From assembly GCA_033764095.1 (NCBI GenBank), contig JANRJF010000480.1:1-19176 (forward strand): 19,176 nucleotides of DNA. The letters are read 5' to 3'. Below are positions 6,537 to 14,660 of this stretch, in pieces. Within the stretch, counting starts at the first letter, position 1; each line of letters starts with the position of its first letter. The DNA comes from JBDTMT01 sp033764095. GTDB lineage: Bacteria; Desulfobacterota; Binatia; HRBIN30; CADEER01. Both the position numbers and the translations under genes were made by a program. A model generated the notes under the pieces. The model saw nothing but the letters and a program-made list of their open reading frames with translations. It had not been told where the DNA came from and did no database searches.

Positions 6537-7925
6537 ATGCCGCCGCTCGTCCGCCCGCTCGCCATCGCGCTGCTGCTCGGCCTCGGCGCCTGCCGCTCGG
6601 CGCCGGACGACGCGCCGGCGCGGCCGCCCGGCGCGCTGCACGACCACACGCCGCGGCACGGTGGCGTGGTGGCGATGGTCGGCATGATCCACCTCGAGGC
6701 GCTGGCGCTGCCCGACGGCCGCGTCCGCCTCTACCTCACCGATCTCTACCGCCAGCCGCTGCCGCTCGACGCGGTCGCGGGCGCGGTGACGCTGCGCCTG
6801 CGCGATCAGGCCCCGACCCTGCCGCTGGCGCGCGGCGCCGATGCGCTGGAGGCGCAGGGGCCGCCGCTCGCCGGCGAGGTCATCGCCGCCTTCGCGCTGA
6901 CCCGCGACGGCGCCCCGGTCGAAGCGAACTTCATGCTGCCGGTGGCGGCGAGCGGCGGTAGCGCGCCGACCGGCGCGGCGGGAATCCCGCTCGACGGCTG
7001 CGTCGCCCCGCCGGCCGGCGGCGGCGGTCGGCTGCCGCGCTGCACGCTGCGCTTCGCCCGCCCGGTGGCCGCGCTGGCGGGCAACGCGGCGCGCGCGCTG
7101 CTGGCGGTCGCAGTGGTCGACCAGGGCATGAGCGCCTGGCGCCTGCCGGGCGGTACCTTCGCCTTCGGCTTCGCCGCGCCGCCGGCAGTCGCGCTCGCCG
7201 TGCCCGAGCCGCCGCATCCGGAGGCCCCAAACGCGCTCGTCGCCAGCCCCGACGGCAGCGAGATCGCGATGGCGCTGGAGAACCGGCTGATCGTCTACGA
7301 CGCCGCCGACGGCCGCCTGCGCCGCAGCTTCAATGGGCCGGGCGGCATCATCCGCGCCGCCGCCTGGATGCCGGACGGCCGCGCGCTGTTGGTCACCAGC
7401 TTCTATCGCGCCGCCGCCGTGCTGCTCGCCGCCGACGACGGCCGCGTGCTGCGCCAGTACGCGGTACCGCGCGAGGGCGCCGGCCTGGCCATCGCCGCCG
7501 ACGGCCGCCTCGCGATCGGCGACGAGCAGGGCGGCGTCAGCGTCTTCGCGACTGACGCCGAGCGACCGGCGTATGCGGTTGCCGGCGGGCGCGGTCCGGC
7601 CCGCGCCGTTGCCTTCGCCGGCGCGCAGCTGCTGATCGGCGGCGACGACGGCCGGCTGCGCGCCGTCGCGGCGTCGAACGGCGCGCCGCACTTCGATCTG
7701 CCCCTGCCGGCGGCCATCCACCAGCTCGCCGTCAGCCCCGATGGCAGCCGCGTCGCCGCCGCCGTCGGCCTCGCCGGCGACGTCGCGCTGGTCAGCCTCG
7801 CCGACGGCCGCGTCGTCGCAACGCTACCCGGCGCCGGTGCGCAGGTCCTCGCCCTGGCGTGGACAACCGCAACGCTGGCGGTCGGCGACGTCAACGGCCG
7901 CGTGGCACTCTGGGAACCGCGGTAG
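6537..7925 (+). CDS. Lipoprotein: His-rich metal-like domain fused to a beta-propeller
   Basis: 462 residues from the ATG at 6537; the open frame runs far upstream, but a lipoprotein signal begins exactly here. The signal (LAIALLLGLGAC) has lipobox L16-G-A-C19, so Cys19 should be lipidated. Residues 35-75 hold H35, H37, H41-GG, H52-LE and DGRVRLYLTDLYRQPLPL, an arrangement like the HGG-x-ELV domain accompanying periplasmic heavy-metal efflux adaptors; metal binding is an inference. From about residue 232 onward, blades recur with SPDGSEIAMALENRL, DAADGRLRR, MPDGRALLV, AADGRLAIGD, SPDGSRVAAAV and NGRVALWEP, typical of WD40/YVTN-type propellers with about six blades. The stop TAG is part of the repeat starting at 7922. 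It is divergent from the secreted gene ending at 6446. Exact function is unknown. Confidence 0.82.
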   Translation: MPPLVRPLAIALLLGLGACRSAPDDAPARPPGALHDHTPRHGGVVAMVGMIHLEALALPDGRVRLYLTDLYRQPLPLDAVAGAVTLRLRDQAPTLPLARGADALEAQGPPLAGEVIAAFALTRDGAPVEANFMLPVAASGGSAPTGAAGIPLDGCVAPPAGGGGRLPRCTLRFARPVAALAGNAARALLAVAVVDQGMSAWRLPGGTFAFGFAAPPAVALAVPEPPHPEAPNALVASPDGSEIAMALENRLIVYDAADGRLRRSFNGPGGIIRAAAWMPDGRALLVTSFYRAAAVLLAADDGRVLRQYAVPREGAGLAIAADGRLAIGDEQGGVSVFATDAERPAYAVAGGRGPARAVAFAGAQLLIGGDDGRLRAVAASNGAPHFDLPLPAAIHQLAVSPDGSRVAAAVGLAGDVALVSLADGRVVATLPGAGAQVLALAWTTATLAVGDVNGRVALWEPR

Positions 7926-8013
7926 CCGGCCCGACCTGCTGCCGGCCCGGCGGCGCCGCGGACGCGCACGGCGGCGCTGCGCGCCGCCGGCCGACACCAG
8001 GTCGGCCGGCTAC
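7922..8013. repeat. GTAG...CTAC palindromic element overlapping a stop codon
   Basis: GTAGCCGGCCCGACCTG (7922-7938) is mirrored by CAGGTCGGCCGGCTAC (7998-8013) with a single extra base. The complementarity continues inward through GCCGGC-rich sequence for roughly 20 more bases with mismatches. The left terminus contains the TAG stop of the propeller lipoprotein (7923-7925). Confidence 0.75.
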
Positions 8014-8223
8014 CAGGACCACTTGATGGCCGCCTGTTGCGCCGGCCGGCTATCCAGACCACTCCAGTGGGGCATATCCCCCACCGGGTGCGCGCTGCCC
8101 CCCAGGAGGAGGCGCTCCGGCCGCCGCGCCGCGCCGACGAAGCCTCCGCGCCGGCGCGGCATGGCGCGTGCAATCGCCCTCTGCGCTGCCGACACACGGC
8201 AGCCGGATCACAAGGAGGATGCG
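8014..8223. other. Leader of the Cys-rich gene, gene-free
   Basis: This stretch follows the GTAG element and precedes the ATG at 8224. It contains an imperfect hairpin around GTGGGG-CATAT-CCCCCAC (8067-8084). A second, perfect hairpin is GCTGCCG-ACACA-CGGCAGC at 8185-8203. A strong AGGAGG Shine-Dalgarno lies at 8213-8218. No credible reading frame is visible, and the promoter should lie here. Confidence 0.5.
8185..8203 (+). promoter_or_regulatory. 7-bp stem-loop just upstream of a strong Shine-Dalgarno
   Basis: GCTGCCG-ACACA-CGGCAGC forms a perfect 7-base-pair stem ending 9 bases before the AGGAGG at 8213-8218. In the mRNA leader it could protect the 5' end or control ribosome access. It may equally be chance in GC-rich DNA. 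Confidence 0.35.
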
Positions 8224-9219
8224 ATGCACAGCAACAGGAACTGGATGCGAATCGGAGTGGCGACCGCGTTGGCGTTGGCCATGCAGGTCGGCGCGGCGCA
8301 GGCGCGCGACAAGATCGAATCGAACCTGACCAGCCCGAGCGGCGAGCGCGCCGCCGGGCGGGCGCGCGTGCTGGTCGCGCAGCCGAGCAACGGGCGCCTC
8401 GATCTGCGCGTGCGCGGACTGGCGCCGAACCAGCGCTTCGACGTGCTGGTCGGCGCGGTGAAGGTCGGGACGCTGCAGACCACCGGCGGCGGCCAGGGCG
8501 GCCTGCGCTTCCGCTCGCGTCCGCGCGGACGCGACCTGCTGCTCGGCTTCGACCCGCGCGGCGCGCTGCTCACCGTGCGCGACGCGAGCGGCGTCGACGT
8601 GCTGGTCGGCACCATCGCCAGCGGCGGCAGCGGCAACAGCGGTCACGGCGGCGGTGGCGGTGGCGGCGACGATGGCGACAAGCTCGCCTGCTGCATCCCC
8701 GACGACCGCGGCACCGAGTGTGAGGATCGCACCGCCGAGGCCTGCCTGGCGCAGGGCGGCACGCCGGCGGCCACGACTTCCTGCCTGCCGAATCCGTGTG
8801 AAGGCGCGCCGCCGGTCGAGACCGACGTCGTCTGCTGCCTGCCCGACGACAGCGGGCCGGAGTGCGAGGACCGCACGGTGGCGGAGTGCATGGCGCAGGG
8901 CGGCACGGTGGTCGCCGCGACCAGCTGTGCCGACAACCCGTGCAGCGCGACGCCGCCGGCCGACCCCGACATCCAGTGCTGCCTGCCGGACGACAGCGGC
9001 AGCGAGTGCGAGGATCGCACCCCGGCGCAGTGCGCCGCGCAGGGCGGCGTCGACATGGGCCCCGGCAGCTGCAGTCCCAACCCGTGCGCCGACCTCGCCG
9101 CGCCCGGCGACGACTCGGGCGGCGACCATGGCGGCGGCTCCGGCGGTGGCGGACGGCACGGCGGTCAGAACGAGAGCGGCGACGACCGCGGCCGCGACAC
9201 CCGCCCCGGGTACTACTGA
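8224..9219 (+). CDS. Secreted protein with three 48-residue Cys-rich tandem repeats
   Basis: 331 residues from the ATG at 8224, fixed by the AGGAGG 5 bases before it and a signal peptide (IGVATALALAMQVGAAQA, cleavage near residue 27). Residues 30-130 form a small beta-rich domain (RLDLRVRGLAPNQRFDVLVG), followed by a Gly/Ser hinge. From Cys156 come three repeats with an exact 144-base period (starting 8689, 8833 and 8977). Each is CC-PDD-x-G-x-ECEDRT-x3-C-x-AQGG-x7-SC-x2-NPC, giving six cysteines per unit, 18 in all, presumably disulfide bonded outside the cytoplasm. The tail is Gly/Asp/His-rich, ends in GYY and may be disordered. No enzyme motif is visible. An adhesive, structural or metal-binding extracellular role is possible but inferred. 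It is followed by two more exported proteins on the same strand. Confidence 0.85.
   Translation: MHSNRNWMRIGVATALALAMQVGAAQARDKIESNLTSPSGERAAGRARVLVAQPSNGRLDLRVRGLAPNQRFDVLVGAVKVGTLQTTGGGQGGLRFRSRPRGRDLLLGFDPRGALLTVRDASGVDVLVGTIASGGSGNSGHGGGGGGGDDGDKLACCIPDDRGTECEDRTAEACLAQGGTPAATTSCLPNPCEGAPPVETDVVCCLPDDSGPECEDRTVAECMAQGGTVVAATSCADNPCSATPPADPDIQCCLPDDSGSECEDRTPAQCAAQGGVDMGPGSCSPNPCADLAAPGDDSGGDHGGGSGGGGRHGGQNESGDDRGRDTRPGYY
8689..9093 (+). repeat. Tandem coding repeat, three copies, 144-base period
   Basis: The three units start at 8689, 8833 and 8977; the third is cut short after its last NPC. Unit 2 and unit 3 share CCLPDDSG and ECEDRT exactly; unit 1 differs as CCIPDDRG. The exact in-frame period suggests duplication within this gene. 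Confidence 0.88.
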
Positions 9220-9246
9220 CCCGCCGCCGCGATCACTGCCCACCCG

Positions 9247-9277
9247 CGGCCCGCGAGCGCAGCGCGCTCGTGGGCCG
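9247..9277. terminator. Strong hairpin downstream of the Cys-rich gene
   Basis: CGGCCCGCGAGCGC (9247-9260) pairs with GCGCTCGTGGGCCG (9264-9277) with one mismatch around a 3-base loop, 27 bases after the stop at 9219. No T-run follows, so it may act as a stem-only terminator or mRNA stabiliser. The rest of the gap to 9436 holds nothing I recognise. Confidence 0.45.
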
Positions 9278-9436
9278 TGCGTGCGATGGCGACGCGGTTG
9301 AAAGACGCCTCCGATGCGCGCAACGTCGAGTGTCGGCGCCACGATGTCGGCCGAGCACCCGTGCCATGACCGTCCCGCTCCCCCTGCTCGATCCGATTCC
9401 GAACGCGACACTGCCGCTGCGCAAGTGAGCCCGCGC

Positions 9437-9898
9437 ATGATCGACCCGCACGAGATCCGCCACCGCCCGTACCGCGCCTACCGCCGCGCAGCGCTGGCCT
9501 GTGCCCTGCTGCTCGGCCTGTCACCGGCCGGCGCCGCGAACACCGATCCGACGCTGGCGTTGTTGCGCGCCAGCGCGGTGCGCGGCAGCGGCGGACGGGC
9601 GACGCTGACCCTGGAGACCAGCGTCAGCTTCGACGACGTCGTGCAGCTGGCGCTGCCGGTCGAGGTGGTGGTGACGCAGGGCAACCGCGTCGCGCGCTGC
9701 GGGCTGTCCGGCACGGTGAGCCTGACGGTCGGCGGCGTCGCCCAGGCGGCCGCGCCGCCCGGCGTGATCGGTGTCAGCCAGCATCGCATCACGCTGGTGC
9801 TGCCGCCCGAGCTCGGCGCCGGCGAGGCGAGCGTCCAGCTGGTCGGCACGTACTCCGACAACACCGTCGCCAGCAACGTGCTGCGCGTGACGTTATGA
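9437..9898 (+). CDS. Small exported protein of unknown function, coupled to the next gene
   Basis: 153 residues from the ATG at 9437; a GTG four codons upstream (9425) is an alternative start. A longer frame from 9314 would place the signal peptide too far in. The signal peptide is R-R-A-A-L-A-C-A-L-L-L-G-L with cleavage near AGAA-N35. The mature protein alternates hydrophobic and polar residues (VVQLALPVEVVVT, GTVSLTVGGV, RITLVLPPELG, SVQLVGTYSDN), as expected for a beta-sandwich. No catalytic motif is visible. Its TGA overlaps the ATG of the next gene (ATGA at 9895-9898), which implies coupled translation and probably a shared function or complex with the beta-helix protein. It could be a chaperone-like or structural partner; this is inference only. 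Confidence 0.72.
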   Translation: MIDPHEIRHRPYRAYRRAALACALLLGLSPAGAANTDPTLALLRASAVRGSGGRATLTLETSVSFDDVVQLALPVEVVVTQGNRVARCGLSGTVSLTVGGVAQAAAPPGVIGVSQHRITLVLPPELGAGEASVQLVGTYSDNTVASNVLRVTL

Positions 9899-12027
9899 CG
9901 CGCCTGATCGTCGCCGCGCTGCTGGCGGCCCTGGGGACGACGCCGGCGGCGGCCGGCGCGGCGAGCGCGGTGTTCGCCGGCGATCCGACCGATCCCGGCA
10001 GCGGCGCGCCCTACGAGATCCTGCCCGGCAAGCCGCTGGTGCGGCCGGGGCTCGACCACATCCTCGGCACCGGCGACGACGTCGTCGACGCCTCGATCGT
10101 CGGCGACATCGACCTGGTCGTGCGCACCGGCACGCGCGACGCCAGCCCGGTGATCCCACCGCCGGCGCTGGGCGGAGCGGACCCGCCGACGGTGGGCATC
10201 GCCGGCCCGCGCAACGCCGGCGGCAGCGAGGTCCCGTTCACCGTCTTCCTCTCCGACGGCATCACCAGCGGCGAGGCCCCGGCCGGGCGCCGGCTGGCGG
10301 CCGCCGACATGGATGGCCATCCGGTCATCGTCGCCGCCTTCGCCGATCTCGACGGCGACGGCATGATCGGACCGACCGCCGGCGGCGGCGGCAGCGCGCA
10401 GGCGCTGCGGCTGCGCGAGCTGTTGCCGGTGGGCCGCGCCGCGGCGCTCTGCAATGGCGGCGTCGCGCGCGGCGCCATCGCCGTGCAGCGCGGGCTGCCG
10501 CCCAGCCAGGGCGGACTGCGGGTCGTGCTCACCGCGCTGGCATTGACCGGTCCGTTCGACGCCGCGGTCTTCGACGGTGCGATCCCGAGCGGACCGGCCA
10601 TCGCCACCGCGTTGCCCTTCCTGCCGCAGCGCGACCTCACCCGCATGATCCGCGACCGCGCCGTGCCGGCCGGCCCGGCGACCACCCTGCAATCGCTGGT
10701 GCAGTTCGCCGCCGTGCCGGCTCCCGGCGCCTACGCCCTGCCGCTCGACGGCAGCGAGCCGACCATCGACGGCGCCATCGTCCACTCGCAACCGGCGGTG
10801 CGCGTCGCGCTGCGCGACGGCGCCGCGCCGCGCGACGTCGACCTGCCGCTCGAGCAGCTGACGCTCGGCACCGAGGGCGCCGCCGGCCTGCTGCGCCTGC
10901 GGTTGGTCGGCGTCGACCGCTTCGACAATCCCGCCGACGCGGCGACGCCGCAGCCGGTGCGCATCCTCGCCGACGGCCCGCTGCGGCTGCTCTCGCCACG
11001 GCTCACCCGCCGTGGCGCGGCGCTGATGCTGCGGCGCGGCAGCCTGCGCGTCGCCGGCCGCGTGCCGCCCGACACGGCGGACGGCGCCGCCGGCACGATT
11101 CGCGTCGAGCGCGACGGCGTCGTCGTCGCGACGCTGCCCTACACCGTGCGCGCCGCCGCCAACCGTCCGCGCGCCGACCTGGTCGTCCCGAGCAGCGCCG
11201 CGGCGACCATCCAGGCCGGCATCGACGCGGCGACCGATCGCGACGGCGACGGCCACATCGTCGTCGCGGTGCGCCCCGGCCTGTATCGCGAAGCGGTGGC
11301 GGTCCGCCGCTTCGTCGATCTGATCGGCGCGGGTCGCGCACAGACCATCCTGCTGGGCGACGGAAGCGCCCCGGTGGTCGAGGTGCTCTCCCCCGGCTCG
11401 CTGGTCAGCGGCGTGACCGCCATTGGCGGCTGGCGCGGCGTGGAGCTCGGCGGAGCGAGCACGCGGCTGTTCGACGTGCTCGCCTGGCGCAACGGCGAGG
11501 TCGGCCTCTACCTGGGCGGCGCCGACACCGACGCCGAACACGCCACGGCGCGCGAGAACGGCGGCGACGGCGTGCACGCCTTCGGTGCCGGCGCGCGCTG
11601 CGACGACGTCTGGTCCGACAACAACACCGGCAACGGCGGCAGCTCGGCCGGCGCCGGGATCACCTGGCGCGGCACGCGCGTCACCCGCAACGGGCTCGCC
11701 GGCATCACCCTGCTCGGCGGTGGGCCGACCGTCGCCGACAGCGCCTGCGTCGCCAACGACGGCGACGGCCTGTCGGTGCTCGACGCGCCGAGCGCCACAC
11801 TGGCCGACAACCTCTGCGCGCTCAACGACGAGGACGGCCTGCGCATCGAATCGAGCGACGACGCGGTGGTGGTCGGCAACACGCTCGACGACAATCATCG
11901 CTACGGCCTCTTCCTGCGCCGCAGCGCCAACACCGACTTCAGCCGCGCCGCCGGCGCGCAGCCGCCGCCGGGCGACAACGGTGCCAGCGGCAACCGCCGC
12001 GGCGACGTCTTCGTCCGCCCCGACTGA
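9895..12027 (+). CDS. Large secreted parallel beta-helix protein
   Basis: 710 residues from an ATG overlapping the preceding stop by 4 bases. The signal peptide is MTRLIVAALLAALGTTPAAAG. Residues 25-420 form a long beta-rich region without a known motif, containing a calcium-loop-like DLDGDG (151-156). From about residue 430, PSSAAATIQAGIDAA and RPGLYREAVAVRR open a right-handed parallel beta-helix like those of NosD, pectin-lyase and pectinesterase families. A second DRDGDG loop lies at 448-453. Coils recur at roughly 22-25 residues through ENGGDGVHAF, RNGLAGITLLGG, NDGDGLSVLDAP, NDEDGLRIESS and NHRYGLFLRRS to about residue 690. Such folds bind or cleave polysaccharides, or serve as surface scaffolds. 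No lyase catalytic set can be assigned here. The partner gene just upstream is probably expressed with it. Confidence 0.82.
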   Translation: MTRLIVAALLAALGTTPAAAGAASAVFAGDPTDPGSGAPYEILPGKPLVRPGLDHILGTGDDVVDASIVGDIDLVVRTGTRDASPVIPPPALGGADPPTVGIAGPRNAGGSEVPFTVFLSDGITSGEAPAGRRLAAADMDGHPVIVAAFADLDGDGMIGPTAGGGGSAQALRLRELLPVGRAAALCNGGVARGAIAVQRGLPPSQGGLRVVLTALALTGPFDAAVFDGAIPSGPAIATALPFLPQRDLTRMIRDRAVPAGPATTLQSLVQFAAVPAPGAYALPLDGSEPTIDGAIVHSQPAVRVALRDGAAPRDVDLPLEQLTLGTEGAAGLLRLRLVGVDRFDNPADAATPQPVRILADGPLRLLSPRLTRRGAALMLRRGSLRVAGRVPPDTADGAAGTIRVERDGVVVATLPYTVRAAANRPRADLVVPSSAAATIQAGIDAATDRDGDGHIVVAVRPGLYREAVAVRRFVDLIGAGRAQTILLGDGSAPVVEVLSPGSLVSGVTAIGGWRGVELGGASTRLFDVLAWRNGEVGLYLGGADTDAEHATARENGGDGVHAFGAGARCDDVWSDNNTGNGGSSAGAGITWRGTRVTRNGLAGITLLGGGPTVADSACVANDGDGLSVLDAPSATLADNLCALNDEDGLRIESSDDAVVVGNTLDDNHRYGLFLRRSANTDFSRAAGAQPPPGDNGASGNRRGDVFVRPD

Positions 12028-12088
12028 GCGCGAGTGCCTTCGCCCGCCAATTCGTTCTTCAGCCAACGCCGGCGATCAGCACACGGAA

Positions 12089-12161
12089 AGTAGCGCGGCC
12101 CTCTGCGGCCGCCTCCGCGCCGATTCGCCGAGCAAGAGCGGCCACGGAGACCCGCGCTACT
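12089..12161. repeat. GTAG...CTAC palindromic element between convergent genes
   Basis: The arms AGTAGCGCGG...GGCCGC (12089-12112) and GCGGCC...CCGCGCTACT (12138-12161) are 24 bases long with four mismatches around a 25-base loop. The element lies 61 bases after the beta-helix stop and 45 bases beyond the histidine kinase stop, so it could serve both as a bidirectional terminator. Its ends resemble those of 7922-8013, but the internal sequence is different. Confidence 0.75.
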
Positions 12162-12206
12162 GCTCAGCGACCCCGTCGCTCCCTGCTTCGACGTGCGTGC
12201 GCCCGA

Positions 12207-14608
12207 TCACCCGCGCGGCAGCTCGATGCGAAACACGCTGCCGGCGCCCGGCTGGCTGGCGACGGCGATGCGGCCGCCGTGCCGCTCGACGATCTTCTTC
12301 GCCACCGCGAGACCGAGGCCGGTGCCGGTCGGCTTGGTGGTGGCGAAGAGCTGGAAGAGCCGCGCCTGTTGGTGCGGCGCGATGCCCGCACCGCTGTCGC
12401 GCACCTCGATCCACACCGCGCCGGCCTCGGCGCCGGCGGTGATCGCCAGCGTGCCGCCGTGCGGCATCGCCTCGACGGCGTTCGCGATCAGTACCAGCAG
12501 CACCTCGACGATCTGGCCGCGGTCGAAGCGCGCCGTCAGCGCGGCGTCGGCCCCGATGGCGACGCGGATGCCGTTCGCCTCGACCTGCGCGCGCAGCGCG
12601 TGCACCGCCTCGTCGATCACCGCGCGCACGCCGCAGTCGGCCGGATGCGGCTCGAATGGCCTGGCGAAATCGAGCAGCGCCTTGATGCGCGCCTCCAGCC
12701 GGTTGGACTCGCCGACGATGTCGTCGATCGTCTCGTGCACCGGATGATCGGCGCCGACCTCCAGCGCGGCGACGCGCGCCGCCGCCTTGATGCCGGCGAG
12801 CGGATTGCGGATGCCGTGCGCCACCGCCGCCGACACCTCGCCGATCGCCGCCAGGCGCTCGGCCTGGATGAGCTGCTGCTGGGTGGTGCGCAGCTCGGCG
12901 TTCGACTGTCCAGCGCCTGGTAGGCGCGCGCGTTCTCCAACGCCATGGCGCCCTGGCTGGCGAGCGTCTGCAGCAGGCCGCGATCCTCGCCCGAGTAGAA
13001 GCGCCCCGACGCCTTGCGGCCGAGGGCGAGAAAGCCGAGCGGACGGCGCTCGAAGGCGATCGGCACCAGCAGGCTGGCACCGAGCTGGGCGACGCCGTCG
13101 GAGATGGCCGCATCGCCGGCCTCGTCGGTGAGGATGCGCGACGGCGCCTCGGCGAGCCGACGCGGCAGCGGCGCGTCGGCGGGCAGGCGCGGCGGCAGCG
13201 CGCCGGCGTCGGCGCCGCTGTGCGCATACGGCAGATAGTCGCCGTGCGCATCGCGCAGCCAGACGCTCACCGGGGCGACCTGCATGGTGCGGGCGATGGT
13301 GTCGAGAATGCGCGCGACGATCGCGTCACGGTCGAGCAGCCGCGCCAGCGACTCGCTCACCTCGGTCACCGTGGCGCGGTAGTCGTAGCGCTGGCGCGCG
13401 AACAGCGCGTCGACGCCGGCCTGCACCCGATCGCGCAGCGGGTTGAGCAGCGCGACGATGACCAGCAGGAAGAGCAGCTGCGCGACCCGGGTCGCCCCGC
13501 CGGTGAACAGCAGGTCCACCGCCCCGATGCCGCCCAGGTAGGCGGCGCCGATGATCGCACTGAGGATCGCCCAGGCGACGGCGCGCCGGATGATCGCGTC
13601 GACCTCGAACAGGTCGTGCTGCACGATCGCGTAGCTGATCGCGACCGGGAACAGCAGCATCGAGAAGGTGACGAAGTTGAGCGGGAAGCTGATGCCGAGC
13701 AGGTAGAAGGCGACGAAGCCGGCGACCGGGACGACGAAGGCGGCCACCCCGCCGAGCGCCGCCAGCTTGGTGCGCTGGCGCGCCGCCGCCGAGGCCGGGC
13801 GCCAGAGCGCGTCGATCAGGCTGCCGAGCAGCGCGACGCCGCCGAGGATCAGCGCCACCGAGTTGAGCCGGTCGATGGCGAGCAGGGTCGGGTAGGAGTG
13901 GGCAAAGGCGAGGTTGTCGGCGAGGCCCACCGCCGCCGCCAGGCCGTACAGTGCCGGCAGCAGCCAGCCGCGCCGCGCCACCGGGCGCTCGACCGGAAAG
14001 GTCAATGCCAGGTGCACCAGCGTCACCGGTCCAAGCGCCTGCAGCAGCAGGCAGAGCGGCCGGAACCATCCGGGTCCGAAGATGTCGGCGGCGGTGACCA
14101 GGTAGAGGCCCCAGGTCAGGCCGGCGGCGAACATGGCGCGCGCCGCCGGCGCGTCGGGCCGCAGGTAGAGGACCAGGAAACCGAGCAGCACCAGCACGGT
14201 GCCGACGGCGAGGTAGTTGCCGAGCGTCAGCAGGTACTCGACCGCGTCGAGCCGCATGGTCGGCACCGCCAGGCTCACCTCGCGCTCGTCGCGGGTGCGG
14301 AAGCCGTAGTGCAGCGGCGTGCCGAGCGGGACCGCGGCGGCGCGTCGATACACCTGGTCGGCGTCGACCACCGGCGCACCGTCGAGGCTGACCAGGCGCG
14401 ACTGGTACGGCACGCCGGCCTGGTAGCCGGTCCAGTCGTTGTCGCCCACCGCTGGCACGAAGCGGTTCGCCCACAGGAAGAAGCCGGGGAACGGCTGCTC
14501 CCACCAGCGCAGCGAGCTGAGCACGCAGACCGCGATCAGCGCCGCGACGGCGCCCGCCGCCATCCAGAACGCCCTGCCGCGCGACGGCCAACCGGTCTCG
14601 GCACGCAT
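12207..14608 (-). CDS. Membrane sensor histidine kinase, broken by a frameshift
   Basis: The start is taken as the ATG at 14608 (11 codons inside a longer frame from 14641). An N-terminal membrane anchor is followed by an extracytoplasmic region, with VSLDGAPVVDADQVY resembling a PDZ-like loop as in ComP-type kinases. Then come about seven to eight hydrophobic helices to residue 410 and a GAF-like domain (LARLLDRDAIVARIL to GFLALGRKASGRFYSGEDR). The frame then shifts near 12903-12907. The second frame carries the coiled linker NAELRTTQQQLIQAERLAAIGEV, in which the catalytic core begins. H-box AAVAHGIRNPLAG has its His codon at 12816-12818. N-box ANAVEAM, G1 RDSGAGI, F LFQLFATT and G2 GTGLGLAVAKK follow. 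Total would be about 800 residues. All catalytic motifs are intact, so either the deletion is a sequencing error or the gene is recently inactivated. The regulator at 16234-17619 is the nearest candidate partner. Confidence 0.82.
12900..12910 (-). other. Frameshift site in the sensor kinase
   Basis: On the coding strand the frame reads Ala-Leu-Asp (GCG CTG GAC, ending at 12908), then AGTCG, then AAC GCC GAG CTG (Asn-Ala-Glu-Leu, from 12902). The five bases AGTCG should be six; for instance AGC TCG would give Asp-Ser-Ser-Asn-Ala-Glu. One missing base therefore explains the break. Both sides are highly typical of a GAF-to-HisKA junction. Confidence 0.8.
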
Positions 14609-14660
14609 GTTCCGCTGCGCCCCTTTGCAGACTCGACGCATCGAAGGGAAGACTGCGCGC

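Noticed and set aside
9478..12066. 862-codon minus-strand frame opposite the beta-helix gene
   Set aside because: The plus strand has a signal peptide, an ATGA-coupled start and beta-helix coils; the minus frame shows only biased composition.
12617..12902. Tail of the first kinase frame beyond the shift
   Set aside because: After 12908 it turns into Ser/Arg/Pro-rich sequence while the neighbouring frame carries the H-box; it is out-of-phase read-through.
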